Under the pieces are notes generated by a model. The model worked only from the letters and a program-made list of their open reading frames with translations, made no database searches and was not told the origin of the DNA. A DNA stretch of 64,000 nt, from assembly GCF_943193065.1 (NCBI RefSeq), contig NZ_CALPCS010000001.1, forward strand, positions 154,749 to 218,748, written 5' to 3'. Shown here in pieces: positions 9,165 through 18,253 of the stretch. This DNA comes from Veillonella agrestimuris. GTDB lineage: Bacteria; Bacillota; Negativicutes; Veillonellales; Veillonellaceae. Numbering within the stretch: the first letter of the stretch is position 1; the number at the start of each line of letters is the position of its first letter. Made by a program: the position numbers and the translations under genes.

Positions 9165-10130
9165 TTAGCCACCAATGCGCCACATAGGCCGTTCTGGTTG
9201 ATCCATATCGATTCCGTCATGCTCTTGTTTTTTTAATTGCACGGTCAATTCAATATGACGTACCAATTCATCTACAGTTATACCATTACGGACAAGATTA
9301 ATCAAATTCGATTCATCATCGCGTAATAAGCAAAGCCGCATATGACCATCAGAAGTCAACCGTAATCGATTACATGTATCACAATAATTATGAGACATAG
9401 AAAAAATAAAGCCAATATCTTTTCCACTTGGCAACCGATAATAGGTAGCAGGACCAAATCCATACACATGATCTACGGATTGCAACGGTTCTCCACAGAC
9501 GCGTTCTAATTGAGCGCGCCATTCATCAAAGGTAGGACCATGAAAAGCATCACCTTGGAATGGCATATATTCAATAAAACGCCATATAACAGCCCATGCA
9601 TCAATATATTCAAACAAAGTTCGGACTTCTTCGTCCGACCAATATCTCGATAACACAGTATTAATTTTTACTTGTTTAAATCCCGCCGCTAAGGACGCCT
9701 CTATACCGCGCAATACAGAGTTCAACTGGTTAGGCTTACCCACGCAAACATCAAACATATCAGGATCGATAGAGTCTAAACTAATATTTACCCGATTAAG
9801 TCCTAACTGCTGCAATGTCTTCGCTCTATCGCCTAAATAACTACCATTGGTAGTCATAGAAATATCTTCAAACCACTGCGTTTCATTAATTCTCTGCAAC
9901 AATTCATCCAAATGAGGATACAAAAGCGGCTCCCCACCTGTTAAGCGCACTGCTTTCACACCTAATCGGTGAAAAGCTTCTAATATAATCATCCACTCAT
10001 GGGGATGTAATAAATGAATTTGACTGCTTGGCGTAATTTCTTGGGGTCTGCAATAGGGACAACAAAAATTACACGCATCTGTCAACGATATGCGCACATA
10101 TTCAATGGTGCGCCCCCAGGAATCACGCAT
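9165..10130 (-). CDS. moaA: GTP 3',8-cyclase MoaA
   Basis: A radical-SAM enzyme of 321 residues that starts molybdenum cofactor synthesis by rearranging GTP to 3',8-cyclo-7,8-dihydro-GTP. The N-terminal [4Fe-4S]/SAM motif CNFCCPYC fits CX3CX2C, and RLTGGEPLL follows. The second cluster motif near the C-terminus is CDTCNRLRLTSDG...C. The protein ends in the GG tail typical of MoaA (WRIGG). The ATG at 10130 is preferred over the TTG at 10136 because GAGG sits at the right distance. It follows the MOSC gene by 28 bases and probably shares its transcript. The partner enzyme MoaC is encoded far away at 49446-49931. Confidence 0.95.
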   Translation of the reverse strand: MRDSWGRTIEYVRISLTDACNFCCPYCRPQEITPSSQIHLLHPHEWMIILEAFHRLGVKAVRLTGGEPLLYPHLDELLQRINETQWFEDISMTTNGSYLGDRAKTLQQLGLNRVNISLDSIDPDMFDVCVGKPNQLNSVLRGIEASLAAGFKQVKINTVLSRYWSDEEVRTLFEYIDAWAVIWRFIEYMPFQGDAFHGPTFDEWRAQLERVCGEPLQSVDHVYGFGPATYYRLPSGKDIGFIFSMSHNYCDTCNRLRLTSDGHMRLCLLRDDESNLINLVRNGITVDELVRHIELTVQLKKQEHDGIDMDQPERPMWRIGG

Positions 10131-10158
10131 AATCAACCTCGTCTATTCATGATAGTAA

Positions 10159-10599
10159 TTAAGGAATAAGTTGGACTTCATCACCGACGCGAATCGTCCC
10201 ATTGTGTAACACCTTTGCAAATATACCTTGGGTAGGCATAATACAGGAGCCCACTTGTTGCATGATGGCACAACCTTGATGACATTCTTTGCCAATCTGC
10301 GTAATTTCTAATATTGCTTCGTCTCCGATTTTGACTTTTGTTCCTACCGGAATCTCGTAAAGCACTAGTCCTTCGACAGTAATATTTTCCGCAAAATCGC
10401 CTGGCTTTACATCTGCCCCTTGAGCTTTCATATGTTCAATACTAGCAATACCGAGCAAACTGATTTGTCGATGCCAATTACCTGCATGAGCATCGCCTTC
10501 CATACCGTGATCTACAATTAAATTTGCAGACTCTATATTATATTTCTTCTGACCTTTTTTTTCACTTTTAGAGATAGCAATAATCTTTCCGTTAGTCAT
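10159..10599 (-). CDS. MOSC-domain protein
   Basis: A 146-residue single MOSC domain (the molybdenum cofactor sulfurase C-terminal fold). It shows the typical NLIVDHGMEGDAHAG, the GDFAENITVEG motif, and a Cys-containing segment (GKECHQGC) that may be the sulfur carrier or cofactor site. In this family such short proteins bind or sulfurate the molybdenum cofactor. Its position directly upstream of moaA supports a role in cofactor supply. The start ATG has AAGGAG nine bases before it. The exact reaction is not known. Confidence 0.88.
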   Translation of the reverse strand: MTNGKIIAISKSEKKGQKKYNIESANLIVDHGMEGDAHAGNWHRQISLLGIASIEHMKAQGADVKPGDFAENITVEGLVLYEIPVGTKVKIGDEAILEITQIGKECHQGCAIMQQVGSCIMPTQGIFAKVLHNGTIRVGDEVQLIP

Positions 10600-10828
10600 T
10601 ATATTGGCTCCTTCTTATGAAAGCATGATTAAGATAGTAAAGGATATTCACATATTCTATATCTTATACTATGACCATGTCTTGGATATATGATTAAACT
10701 CACACTCTTACTACATAGTAACTATACGATTAAGGTCTATCAACGTACACGATAAACAGATACTATTACAAATTTATACAGTCATTTATATTCATTATAC
10801 CATAGAAATTTCACAAAATTTGTATAAA
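10600..10828. other. Upstream region of the MOSC-moaA unit
   Basis: About 230 bases of AT-rich DNA that must hold the promoter of the MOSC-moaA transcript. I searched it by eye for a molybdenum-cofactor riboswitch and saw no convincing conserved structure. No gene is seen. Confidence 0.5.
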
Positions 10829-10829
10829 T

Positions 10830-10875
10830 AAAAGAGAAAGAACTCCTTTTATCAAAAGGGAGTTCTTTCTCTTTT
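10830..10875 (-). terminator. Strong terminator after the purine permease gene
   Basis: A long stem (about 21 bp, aaaagagaaagaactcc / ggagttctttctctttt) past the stop of 10923-12245, with A/T flanks, so it may work in both directions. Confidence 0.85.
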
Positions 10876-10922
10876 ATAAATATAATCGATTTTCAGTATA
10901 TTTTTAATTACTCTTACTCATC

Positions 10923-12245
10923 TTAACGACGACCCATCGCTTCTAATTCATCACCTTTATTAAGGCCGTTGAAAAGAAGGTTCAAGAAGATAGCCATTAC
11001 ACTACCAAAGGTAATGCCAGATTTAAGCAAGATTTGCGCCCACGCTGGAAATTGCGCGTAGAATCCTGGCGATGCCAATGGAATCATAGATACGCCAATA
11101 CTAATAGCTACGAGCATAAGATTATGATTCCCGTCAAAAGAGACCTTACCTAATGATCGAATACCACTGGCAATAATCATACCAAACATAGCAATACCAG
11201 CACCACCTAATACGGAATTAGGAATACACGCTACAATAGCCGCTAATTTAGGAAATAAACCAAGGAAAATCAAGATAACACCGGATGCAGCAACTACGAA
11301 ACGGCTCTTAATTCTCGTTACTGCAATGAGGCCCACGTTTTGGGCAAATGCAGTATAAGGGAAGCTATTCAAAATACCACCAATCACTGTAGATAGACCG
11401 TCAGCACGGATAATAGCAGCCAATTCTTTGCGGCCAATTTTTTTATCTACTAATTCACCAATAGCAATACTGTCACCAGTCGTTTCGACCATAACAACGA
11501 GCATTACGATGATCATAGCAAATACGGAGGCTAAGTCGAAAGTTGGTAAGCCAAAGTAAAACGGTTCAATGACAGACACCCATTGTGCTCTACCTACTTC
11601 ATCGAAATTCGTTACCCCTAAGGCCATAGCAATAATAGTGCCCCCAATCAAACCGATGAGGACCGCTAAGTTACTAGCAAAGCCTTTGGCAAAGCGGTAC
11701 GTAAAGACAACGATAAGGAAGGTAATAAAACCTAAGCCAATATTCGTAAAGCTCCCAAAATCAGGACTACCGGCGCCGCCCCCCATCCAACGTACGGCAA
11801 CAGGCATAAGATTAATACCGATAATCGTAATAATCGTACCTGTTACAACTGGTGGGAACAACTGAATCAAACGGCTAAAAAATGGGGCTACGAGGAACGT
11901 AAATAAGCCCGCCACAATGATGGCACCGTAAATAGCAGTCATCCCATGTTGTGCACCAATCATCGCCATAGGTCCTACAGCAGCGAAGGTAACACCTTGA
12001 ATCATAGGAATACGACCACCAATATTACCAAACCCAATAGTTTGGATCAAAGTGGCAATACCACATGTAAATAAATCAGCCGTAATGAGACGGATTAAGT
12101 CTTCTACAGGCAAGTTCATAGCTTGTGCAATAATAATTGGCACCGCTACAGCTCCGGCGTACATAGCCAACACATGTTGCAAGCCATAAGCAAACAGCTT
12201 AGACACGGGTAACATACTATCAACGGTATTCTGTTGTTCTGTCAT
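10923..12245 (-). CDS. NCS2-family xanthine/uric acid (purine) permease
   Basis: A 440-residue inner-membrane transporter with about 12-14 hydrophobic segments. The nucleobase-ascorbate transporter signature QNVGLIAVTR is present near residue 300, and the substrate-site motif VETTGDSIAIG is near 248. The pattern is closer to xanthine/urate carriers (PbuX, XanQ, PucJ) than to UraA, so proton- or sodium-coupled purine uptake is likely. The upstream region holds a perfect match to the Gram-positive PurBox. Downstream and upstream neighbours are tetrahydrofolate enzymes that also serve purine breakdown. GGAGTG precedes the ATG. Confidence 0.88.
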   Translation of the reverse strand: MTEQQNTVDSMLPVSKLFAYGLQHVLAMYAGAVAVPIIIAQAMNLPVEDLIRLITADLFTCGIATLIQTIGFGNIGGRIPMIQGVTFAAVGPMAMIGAQHGMTAIYGAIIVAGLFTFLVAPFFSRLIQLFPPVVTGTIITIIGINLMPVAVRWMGGGAGSPDFGSFTNIGLGFITFLIVVFTYRFAKGFASNLAVLIGLIGGTIIAMALGVTNFDEVGRAQWVSVIEPFYFGLPTFDLASVFAMIIVMLVVMVETTGDSIAIGELVDKKIGRKELAAIIRADGLSTVIGGILNSFPYTAFAQNVGLIAVTRIKSRFVVAASGVILIFLGLFPKLAAIVACIPNSVLGGAGIAMFGMIIASGIRSLGKVSFDGNHNLMLVAISIGVSMIPLASPGFYAQFPAWAQILLKSGITFGSVMAIFLNLLFNGLNKGDELEAMGRR

Positions 12246-12294
12246 GATACACTCCTACACTAAATTCACAAACATTACCGTTTTATTTTATCTT

Positions 12295-12307
12295 ATTGTT
12301 CGGATTT
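12295..12307 (-). promoter_or_regulatory. Candidate PurBox upstream of the purine permease
   Basis: The minus strand reads AAATCCGAACAAT, which fits the PurR operator consensus AWWWCCGAACWWT of Bacillus and Lactococcus at every position. It lies about 50 bases before the start codon and next to a possible -10 (TAAAAT). Whether this organism has a PurR protein is not shown by the window. Confidence 0.5.
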
Positions 12308-12426
12308 TTACAACACATATTTCTATATTCCTATAAAATTATATAAAATTTCCTACTCTTATCGTCTAACGTGCTCATGAATAAAGTGTCACCTGTGAAT
12401 TATTGTCATAATCCGTATAATACAAA

Positions 12427-13047
12427 TTATCCTTTATACAGATTTACAATTTGTCTTTCTCGCTCATCTAAATCGGCTTCTACACGATCCATATAGGCCG
12501 TCATATCCGCTACTAACGCACTATCTTTGATGCCCGACAAATTAATCCGAACATTTAAAAATGCTGATTTTACAGCAGCTCGTGCATTAATAGCAGCAAT
12601 AACACCATCTGTTACGAGGTTCGTATTGCCTTTTGTCACTACTGCATGAGCAAGATCAAAAATTTCATAACTTAGTTTACCGATTTCTAATGGCACATTA
12701 GCAGCATCTTTATAAGCCGCTTGCAATGCTTCTGTACGCTTCGCTTTCTTTTCATCTGTTTCTTTTGGTAATCCTAAAGCACTCATAAAGGTACTAAAAA
12801 CTTGCATATCCGCTTCTGCTAAATCAAGCGCTTTGTTGCGAATGACTTCAGCTTGTTGCTGAATAGTTTTCATTTCTTCTTGTACAGATTCGTATCCTTT
12901 TTTATCAATCGTTAAATTAGCTACCATTTCAGCTAACGCTGCACCTGTGGCAGCAGTAAAGGCTGCAATAGCCCCACCTCCTGGGGTTGGTTCTTTCGAC
13001 GCCGTTGCCTCTACAAAAGCAGAAACGGTTGTAAGTTTTAATTCCAT
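12427..13047 (-). CDS. Cyclodeaminase/cyclohydrolase family protein (FchA-like)
   Basis: A 206-residue all-helical protein of the FTCD-C family, with the hallmark N-terminal PTPGGGAIAAFTAATGAALAEMV. In clostridia FchA acts as methenyl-tetrahydrofolate cyclohydrolase, or as formimino-tetrahydrofolate cyclodeaminase in purine and histidine breakdown. The neighbouring formate-tetrahydrofolate ligase and purine permease support a role in one-carbon flow, with formyl-THF yielding ATP. The start ATG follows AGAGGTG. Either activity is possible from the sequence. Confidence 0.85.
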   Translation of the reverse strand: MELKLTTVSAFVEATASKEPTPGGGAIAAFTAATGAALAEMVANLTIDKKGYESVQEEMKTIQQQAEVIRNKALDLAEADMQVFSTFMSALGLPKETDEKKAKRTEALQAAYKDAANVPLEIGKLSYEIFDLAHAVVTKGNTNLVTDGVIAAINARAAVKSAFLNVRINLSGIKDSALVADMTAYMDRVEADLDERERQIVNLYKG

Positions 13048-13115
13048 GGTACACCTCTTCTATATATTTTCTATATATTCTCTATATATTCTATTTATAT
13101 ATACTTTATAAACAG

Positions 13116-13142
13116 ATAGGAGCCTTGTTTCAAGGCTCCTAT
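13116..13142 (-). terminator. Hairpin after fhs
   Basis: A 12-bp perfect stem (ataggagccttg / caaggctcctat) with a 3-nt loop, directly past the fhs stop. The tail is CTGTTTAT, a weak U-tract, so some read-through to the FchA-like gene is likely. Confidence 0.65.
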
Positions 13143-13148
13143 GTCATA

Positions 13149-14819
13149 TTAAAATAATCCCGTAATCGTTCCGTCTGGCTTAATATCCATATTAAGCGCT
13201 GCCGGTCGTTTCGGCAAACCTGGCATAACCATAACATCACCAGTGCGGCATACGATAAAGCCTGCCCCATTGGCCACTCGAATGTCAGACACAGTAATAT
13301 CAAATCCTGTTGGCGCTCCCAATAGAGCTGGATTATCGGATAAGGAATACTGAGTTTTCGCCATACATACTGGTAAATCTACTAAGCCCCAGTCTTGTAA
13401 TTGTTTGATTTGCTTTTTAGCTTTATCTGTAAAGATAACACCGTTACCGCCATAAATGGTGCGCACAATTTTATTGACCTTCTCTTCAATACTATCGGAT
13501 AGGTCATAGACAAAGTTAGCTTTCGGTTCGCTATCTTCGATCAATTCTACGACGCGATTAGCCATATCAATACCACCGTCGCCACCTTTTTCCCAGCACT
13601 CATTTAACTCTACAGGCACATTAAAGTCATTGCATAAGCGAGTTAATTCAGCAATCTCCGCCTCTGTATCAGAAGCAAATTTGTTAATAGCCACCATAAC
13701 TGGCACATGGAAGAATCGCATATTTTCAATAGCTTTTCTCAAATTGCTAAAGCCTTTTGTAATAGCCTCAATATTTTCTGTATTCAATTCAGTTTTCGGA
13801 ACACCACCATGCATTTTTAAAGCCCGCAATGTAGCAACGATGACAATGGCATGAGGGAATATATCGCCATACCGACATTTTATGTCGATAAATTTTTCTG
13901 CCCCTAAATCAGCACCAAAGCCTGCTTCCGTAACGACGATGTCCCCTAATTTTAAGCCTAATTTAGTAGCTACAATAGAGTTACAACCGTGAGCAATATT
14001 CGCAAACGGACCACCATGAACGATAGCTGGCGTATGTTCTAATGTTTGTACAAAATTTGGTTTAATGGCATCTTTCATGAGAAGCGCCATCGCCCCTTCA
14101 CAACCAAGTTGGTGTACATACACTGGTTCACCTTGTAAATTAGGACCGATAACGATACGACCAAAACGAGATTTCAAATCATCTAAATCTTTCGCTAAAC
14201 ATAGAATTGCCATAATTTCAGAGGCAACAGTAATCATAAAATGATCTTCTCGAGGAAACCCGCAGACTTTTCCTCCTAAACCAACTGTCACATTACGAAG
14301 AGCACGATCATTCATATCAAGTACGCGGGTCCAAGAAATTTGGCGCAAATCAATACCTAATTCATTACCTTGATGGATGTGATTATCAATCATAGCGGAC
14401 AATAAATTGTTCGCTGCTGTAATGGCATGCATATCGCCGGTAAAGTGAAGGTTAATATCATCCATTGGCACTACTTGCGCGTAACCGCCGCCAGCAGCGC
14501 CGCCTTTAATACCGAAAACAGGGCCCAAGGATGGTTCGCGCAAGGCAGCAATAGCATTTCTACCAATTTTATTTAAAGCCTGCACTAAACCAATAGTAGT
14601 CGTAGACTTCCCCTCCCCTGCTGGCGTCGGTGTAATAGCCGTAACAAGGACGAGCTTGCCATCAGGATTAGCTTGGACGCGTTGAATGGCATCAAAAGAA
14701 ATTTTCGCCTTATAGTGACCATATTGTTCAATATCATCAGGAGTTAATCCACATTTTTCAGCAATAACCTGAATTTTCTGCATTTCATTTTGTTGGGCAA
14801 TTTCAATATCGCTTAACAT
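13149..14819 (-). CDS. fhs: Formate-tetrahydrofolate ligase
   Basis: A 556-residue cytoplasmic enzyme that joins formate to tetrahydrofolate with ATP, or runs backwards to make ATP and formate. The P-loop [14 protein letters not shown] lies near residue 64. The family motifs [22 protein letters not shown] and [20 protein letters not shown] are intact, and the length is standard. AGGAGG lies six bases before the ATG. It is followed by the FchA-like cyclohydrolase and a purine permease, matching the enzymes used by purine-fermenting anaerobes to recover ATP from formyl groups; that use is an inference. Confidence 0.96.
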   Translation of the reverse strand: MLSDIEIAQQNEMQKIQVIAEKCGLTPDDIEQYGHYKAKISFDAIQRVQANPDGKLVLVTAITPTPAGEGKSTTTIGLVQALNKIGRNAIAALREPSLGPVFGIKGGAAGGGYAQVVPMDDINLHFTGDMHAITAANNLLSAMIDNHIHQGNELGIDLRQISWTRVLDMNDRALRNVTVGLGGKVCGFPREDHFMITVASEIMAILCLAKDLDDLKSRFGRIVIGPNLQGEPVYVHQLGCEGAMALLMKDAIKPNFVQTLEHTPAIVHGGPFANIAHGCNSIVATKLGLKLGDIVVTEAGFGADLGAEKFIDIKCRYGDIFPHAIVIVATLRALKMHGGVPKTELNTENIEAITKGFSNLRKAIENMRFFHVPVMVAINKFASDTEAEIAELTRLCNDFNVPVELNECWEKGGDGGIDMANRVVELIEDSEPKANFVYDLSDSIEEKVNKIVRTIYGGNGVIFTDKAKKQIKQLQDWGLVDLPVCMAKTQYSLSDNPALLGAPTGFDITVSDIRVANGAGFIVCRTGDVMVMPGLPKRPAALNMDIKPDGTITGLF

Positions 14820-14992
14820 ACGTCCTCCTATACCATGCTGTCATTATCCACTGTAACTGTCTACTGTAGATGTATATTTGTACACCTATGATTATTTAAT
14901 TATATGTGAAAGTTCGCCATATGTCTAATGTTTTCTATATATAAGTTTCCTCTATAACTTGTTCTGAACTACTTATAAATTTGTATATAAAA

Positions 14993-15014
14993 AACCGCCA
15001 CATATGTGGCGGTT
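14993..15014 (-). terminator. Intrinsic terminator after the SLC13 permease gene
   Basis: The fully self-complementary stem aaccgccaca/tatgtggcggtt, followed on the minus strand by TTTTTTATATA. It lies 28 bases past the permease stop. Confidence 0.85.
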
Positions 15015-15041
15015 GAGTATGACTTACCGATATTAAATTGA

Positions 15042-16316
15042 TTAAGGGTTGAATGGGAATAGAATTGGTAACAAGATCAAAGATACGATAGCAGATACAA
15101 TAATCAAAGGTACCCCTGCTTTCACGAAATCTTTGAAGCTATAACCAGCTACGTTATAAACCATTGTGTTCGCCGGCATACCAATTGGTGTTGCATATGC
15201 AAGAGAACTGGAAATAACAATGGCTACAAGAATAGCACGTGGATCGTAACCAAGTGTAGACGCCAATGTTAAACCAATTGGTGCTAACAATGCAACGTCT
15301 GCTGTATTGGACATGAAGTTTGTCATAAATACAGACAACCAGAACAATACGAGAAGCAATACGAACGGATTTGGCGTATCACCAAGACCTTTAACGATAA
15401 GATCTGCAATATATGCACCTGTACCGGATTTTACCATTGCTGTACCGAGAGCCAAGGAACCAGCAAACAATAAAATCGTTTTCATATCGATAGATTTTAC
15501 AGCTGCTGTTTCACTAATAACGCCAGTAGCTACAAGAACCAAAGCGCCAACCCAGGCACTAACGGCTAAGGAAACGCCGATTTGTTTTTCAAAAATCATA
15601 GCTAAAATAGTAAGAATTAATACTAAACCAGCTGTCCATTTTTTCCAAACAGGCACATTGCTATAATCATCATTTTCACTATAACTAGCATCTGGTGTGC
15701 GACTTGGTTTTTCTGGTAAGAAACGTTTACCAATAAATGCGTAGAAAATCGTACCAATAATAAGCATTGGCAAACCTACTAAGCCATAATCAAAGAAACC
15801 AAAGGATCCCAAACCAGCATTTTGCAAGTTGGAGTTTGCAATCATATTGCCTGGAGAACCAATCATGGAGATATTGCCACCCATAGCAGCAGCAAAGACG
15901 ATTGGCATCAATAATCTAGTAGAATTAAAACCACCTTTTTTCGCAATCCCCATAACTACAGGAATCATTACGGCTGCCGTACCAGTATTAGACAAGAAAC
16001 CTGACATAATACCAGTAAGCATCATAACGGAAATAATAAGGATAGTTTCATTTTTAGCAAACTTAGTTACTACATTACCAACAGCAACAGCTACCCCTGT
16101 TTCGAAGAAAGCTGCACCGATGATAAACATTGCCATAAATAAAATAACATTCGAATCAACGAAACCTGCGAAGGCTTCTTTTGCAGTCAATACACCAGCA
16201 AGGTGTAAACCTACAGCAGTAATCATTGCTGTAACAGACAATGGGAGTTTCTCCATTGCAAACATTACGATTGCAAACACGAGGAACCCCAATGTGACCA
16301 TAATACTATAATCCAT
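15042..16316 (-). CDS. SLC13/DASS-type anion (dicarboxylate or tartrate) permease
   Basis: A 424-residue inner-membrane carrier with about 11-12 hydrophobic segments. It belongs to the ion-transporter superfamily of SLC13, CitT and ArsB/NhaD. The motifs GFLSNTGTAAVMIPV and MTNFMSNTADVALLAPI are the two paired SNT substrate/sodium-binding hairpins of the DASS fold. It lies directly downstream of ttdA-ttdB, so tartrate import or tartrate/succinate exchange is the likely job (inference). The ATG at 16316 is preferred to the far upstream TTG/ATG codons because AAAGGA lies nine bases before it. Its own terminator follows. Confidence 0.85.
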   Translation of the reverse strand: MDYSIMVTLGFLVFAIVMFAMEKLPLSVTAMITAVGLHLAGVLTAKEAFAGFVDSNVILFMAMFIIGAAFFETGVAVAVGNVVTKFAKNETILIISVMMLTGIMSGFLSNTGTAAVMIPVVMGIAKKGGFNSTRLLMPIVFAAAMGGNISMIGSPGNMIANSNLQNAGLGSFGFFDYGLVGLPMLIIGTIFYAFIGKRFLPEKPSRTPDASYSENDDYSNVPVWKKWTAGLVLILTILAMIFEKQIGVSLAVSAWVGALVLVATGVISETAAVKSIDMKTILLFAGSLALGTAMVKSGTGAYIADLIVKGLGDTPNPFVLLLVLFWLSVFMTNFMSNTADVALLAPIGLTLASTLGYDPRAILVAIVISSSLAYATPIGMPANTMVYNVAGYSFKDFVKAGVPLIIVSAIVSLILLPILFPFNP

Positions 16317-16414
16317 GAGAACATTCCTTTCATGGCAGTCATACCCCAATAGTATATACAAGAATGATTGCTTATGTAAAGTTTTTATATATACTTAATG
16401 CTCATTTATAAAAA

Positions 16415-17026
16415 CTATTTAATAAAGCTTACATGCTTGTAGATTTCTTCTAATACTTCTTCTTTTTTAGCATTATATTCTACTTTTTTATTTTCAAAGT
16501 AATTATCTCCTTTCGCATCAATAGATACGATAAGAGGACCAAATTCTTTGACTCTGCAAGTCCATAATGCTTCAGGCATACCTAATTCACGCCAGTTAGC
16601 AGATTCAATTTCTTCTACCTCTGTAGCTGCTAATACAGCATTCCCTGCAGGGAATACGCAGTGAAGAGCACCAAACTCTTTACAAGCACGCGCCGTTTCA
16701 GAACCCATGCCGCCTTTGCCGACAATCAAACGCACCCCCGTTTGTTTAACAAATTCGTATTCGAATTTTTCCATCCTCATCGATGTGGTAGGCCCTACAG
16801 AAATCATTTCAAATGTATCATCTCCATGGTCGCGCACGATAGGACCAGCATGAAGGATAGCACCATCACGAACGTCAACAGGCAATTCACGTCCGTATTC
16901 AACGAGACGACGATGAGCTACATCACGGCACGTCGTAATATGTCCATTTAAATAGATAATATCGCCTGCTTTAATATTCTCAAGGTCAGATGCCTGAATT
17001 GGGGTTGTCAAAATATGCTTAGCCAT
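16415..17026 (-). CDS. ttdB: L(+)-tartrate dehydratase beta subunit
   Basis: A 203-residue subunit that matches TtdB closely by memory of the E. coli sequence: [18 protein letters not shown] at the N-terminus, [19 protein letters not shown], and the near-terminal [16 protein letters not shown]. It forms the swivelling part of a [4Fe-4S] dehydratase that turns L-tartrate into oxaloacetate. Two-subunit class I fumarases are close relatives, so fumarase activity cannot be excluded. Its ATG overlaps the ttdA stop (TAATG), showing translational coupling. The SLC13 permease gene follows 98 bases downstream. Confidence 0.82.
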   Translation of the reverse strand: MAKHILTTPIQASDLENIKAGDIIYLNGHITTCRDVAHRRLVEYGRELPVDVRDGAILHAGPIVRDHGDDTFEMISVGPTTSMRMEKFEYEFVKQTGVRLIVGKGGMGSETARACKEFGALHCVFPAGNAVLAATEVEEIESANWRELGMPEALWTCRVKEFGPLIVSIDAKGDNYFENKKVEYNAKKEEVLEEIYKHVSFIK

Positions 17027-17928
17027 TAGAATGTCACTCCTTTGTGAGAAAGAATTTCGTACTTACCATCTTTATCAAATACTACATGCCCACGGCGATG
17101 GTTCCAACAACCAACGTTAACAGCTACAGAAATAACCGATGGATGGCGCGACCCATGTTCAATATTTACACCCAGTACAGATTTGTCGCCACCCATACCT
17201 TGTGGTCCAATTTGCAACGCATTGATACCATCTTCCAATAATTGTTCCATATAGGCCGCCTTTTCATTATTCGCTTTAGACGAAACAGGTCTCATTAATG
17301 CCTTTTTAGACATCATCGCGGCTGTATCGATAGACGTGGCAATACCAACGCCGACTAACAACGGAGGACAAGCATTTAAACCATAACTCGTCATGAGATC
17401 TAGCACAAACTTAGCCACCCCTTCATAGCCTTCACCAGGCATCAATGTTTTACCAGAGCCAGGCAAGGAACAACCACCACCGGCCATATACGGAAAAATT
17501 TCTACCTTATCACTACTAGGCACAATGTCCCACGTAATATAAGGAGCTGTGCGGCCGATATTTTTTCCCGTATTAAATTCATCAAACGTTTCTACACAAT
17601 TATGACGCAATGGCGCATCTTGTGTTGCTTTGAAAGTAGCGTCTCGAAGGATCTCTTCTAATTCACCAATTAAAGGATAATTAGAGCCTACTTTCACCCA
17701 AAATTGTAGTACCCCTGTATCTTGGCACGATGGACGATTTAATTCAAACGCCAAGTCTTGATTGGTTTTCATCGTTTCATAAATTGTTTTTGCCAATGGA
17801 TTTTTTTCGTCTGCTGCTAATTCTTGAATTTTTGTTTCTACATCATCTGGTAGTTTCTTTGCAATATGAGCAATAAATTCTGCCATGACTCTTGTCATCT
17901 CTTGTACTTGTTGTTCTTTTGTACTCAT
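17026..17928 (-). CDS. ttdA: L(+)-tartrate dehydratase alpha subunit
   Basis: A 300-residue catalytic [4Fe-4S] subunit. The three cluster cysteines lie in [12 protein letters not shown] (near 77), [13 protein letters not shown] (near 175) and [13 protein letters not shown] (near 205). The sequence resembles E. coli TtdA more than single-chain fumarase ([36 protein letters not shown]). Together with TtdB it should dehydrate tartrate to oxaloacetate; fumarase is the alternative reading. The ATG at 17928 gives a 6-base gap to GGAGG; an ATG one codon upstream is also possible. An AraC-family regulator gene lies upstream on the same strand. Confidence 0.82.
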   Translation of the reverse strand: MSTKEQQVQEMTRVMAEFIAHIAKKLPDDVETKIQELAADEKNPLAKTIYETMKTNQDLAFELNRPSCQDTGVLQFWVKVGSNYPLIGELEEILRDATFKATQDAPLRHNCVETFDEFNTGKNIGRTAPYITWDIVPSSDKVEIFPYMAGGGCSLPGSGKTLMPGEGYEGVAKFVLDLMTSYGLNACPPLLVGVGIATSIDTAAMMSKKALMRPVSSKANNEKAAYMEQLLEDGINALQIGPQGMGGDKSVLGVNIEHGSRHPSVISVAVNVGCWNHRRGHVVFDKDGKYEILSHKGVTF

Positions 17929-18160
17929 CATAAACCTCCATATTGAAACTTTGTCTATCATGTATGATTGCACTCTATGATATAACTGCATGATATATGT
18001 TTTCTATACTTCCATTCTACTGATTCTAAGAGATAGAACTATCCTTCTAAGCATATCCTTTTTCGCCCTCTGAAAGTTGCTATGACCAGTACATCTATAA
18101 ATATATGCTGCAAATAACAGATTGCCATATATAATTTCACCCATCCATATATACAAAAAG

Positions 18161-18190
18161 AGACTATAAACACAGTATTATTTATAGTCT
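18161..18190 (-). terminator. Intrinsic terminator after the AraC regulator gene
   Basis: The stem agactataaa / tttatagtct with a 10-nt loop, followed on the minus strand by CTTTTTGTAT. It separates the regulator from ttdA. Confidence 0.8.
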
Positions 18191-18253
18191 CACTAGTCAA
18201 TTAAGGATTTTACTATATGTAATTTTACCTATACCTAATGATTTTAGATAAGT

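Noticed and set aside
10600..10828. Molybdenum-cofactor riboswitch before the MOSC-moaA genes
   Set aside because: No convincing conserved stems could be traced by eye; the region is AT-rich and unstructured.
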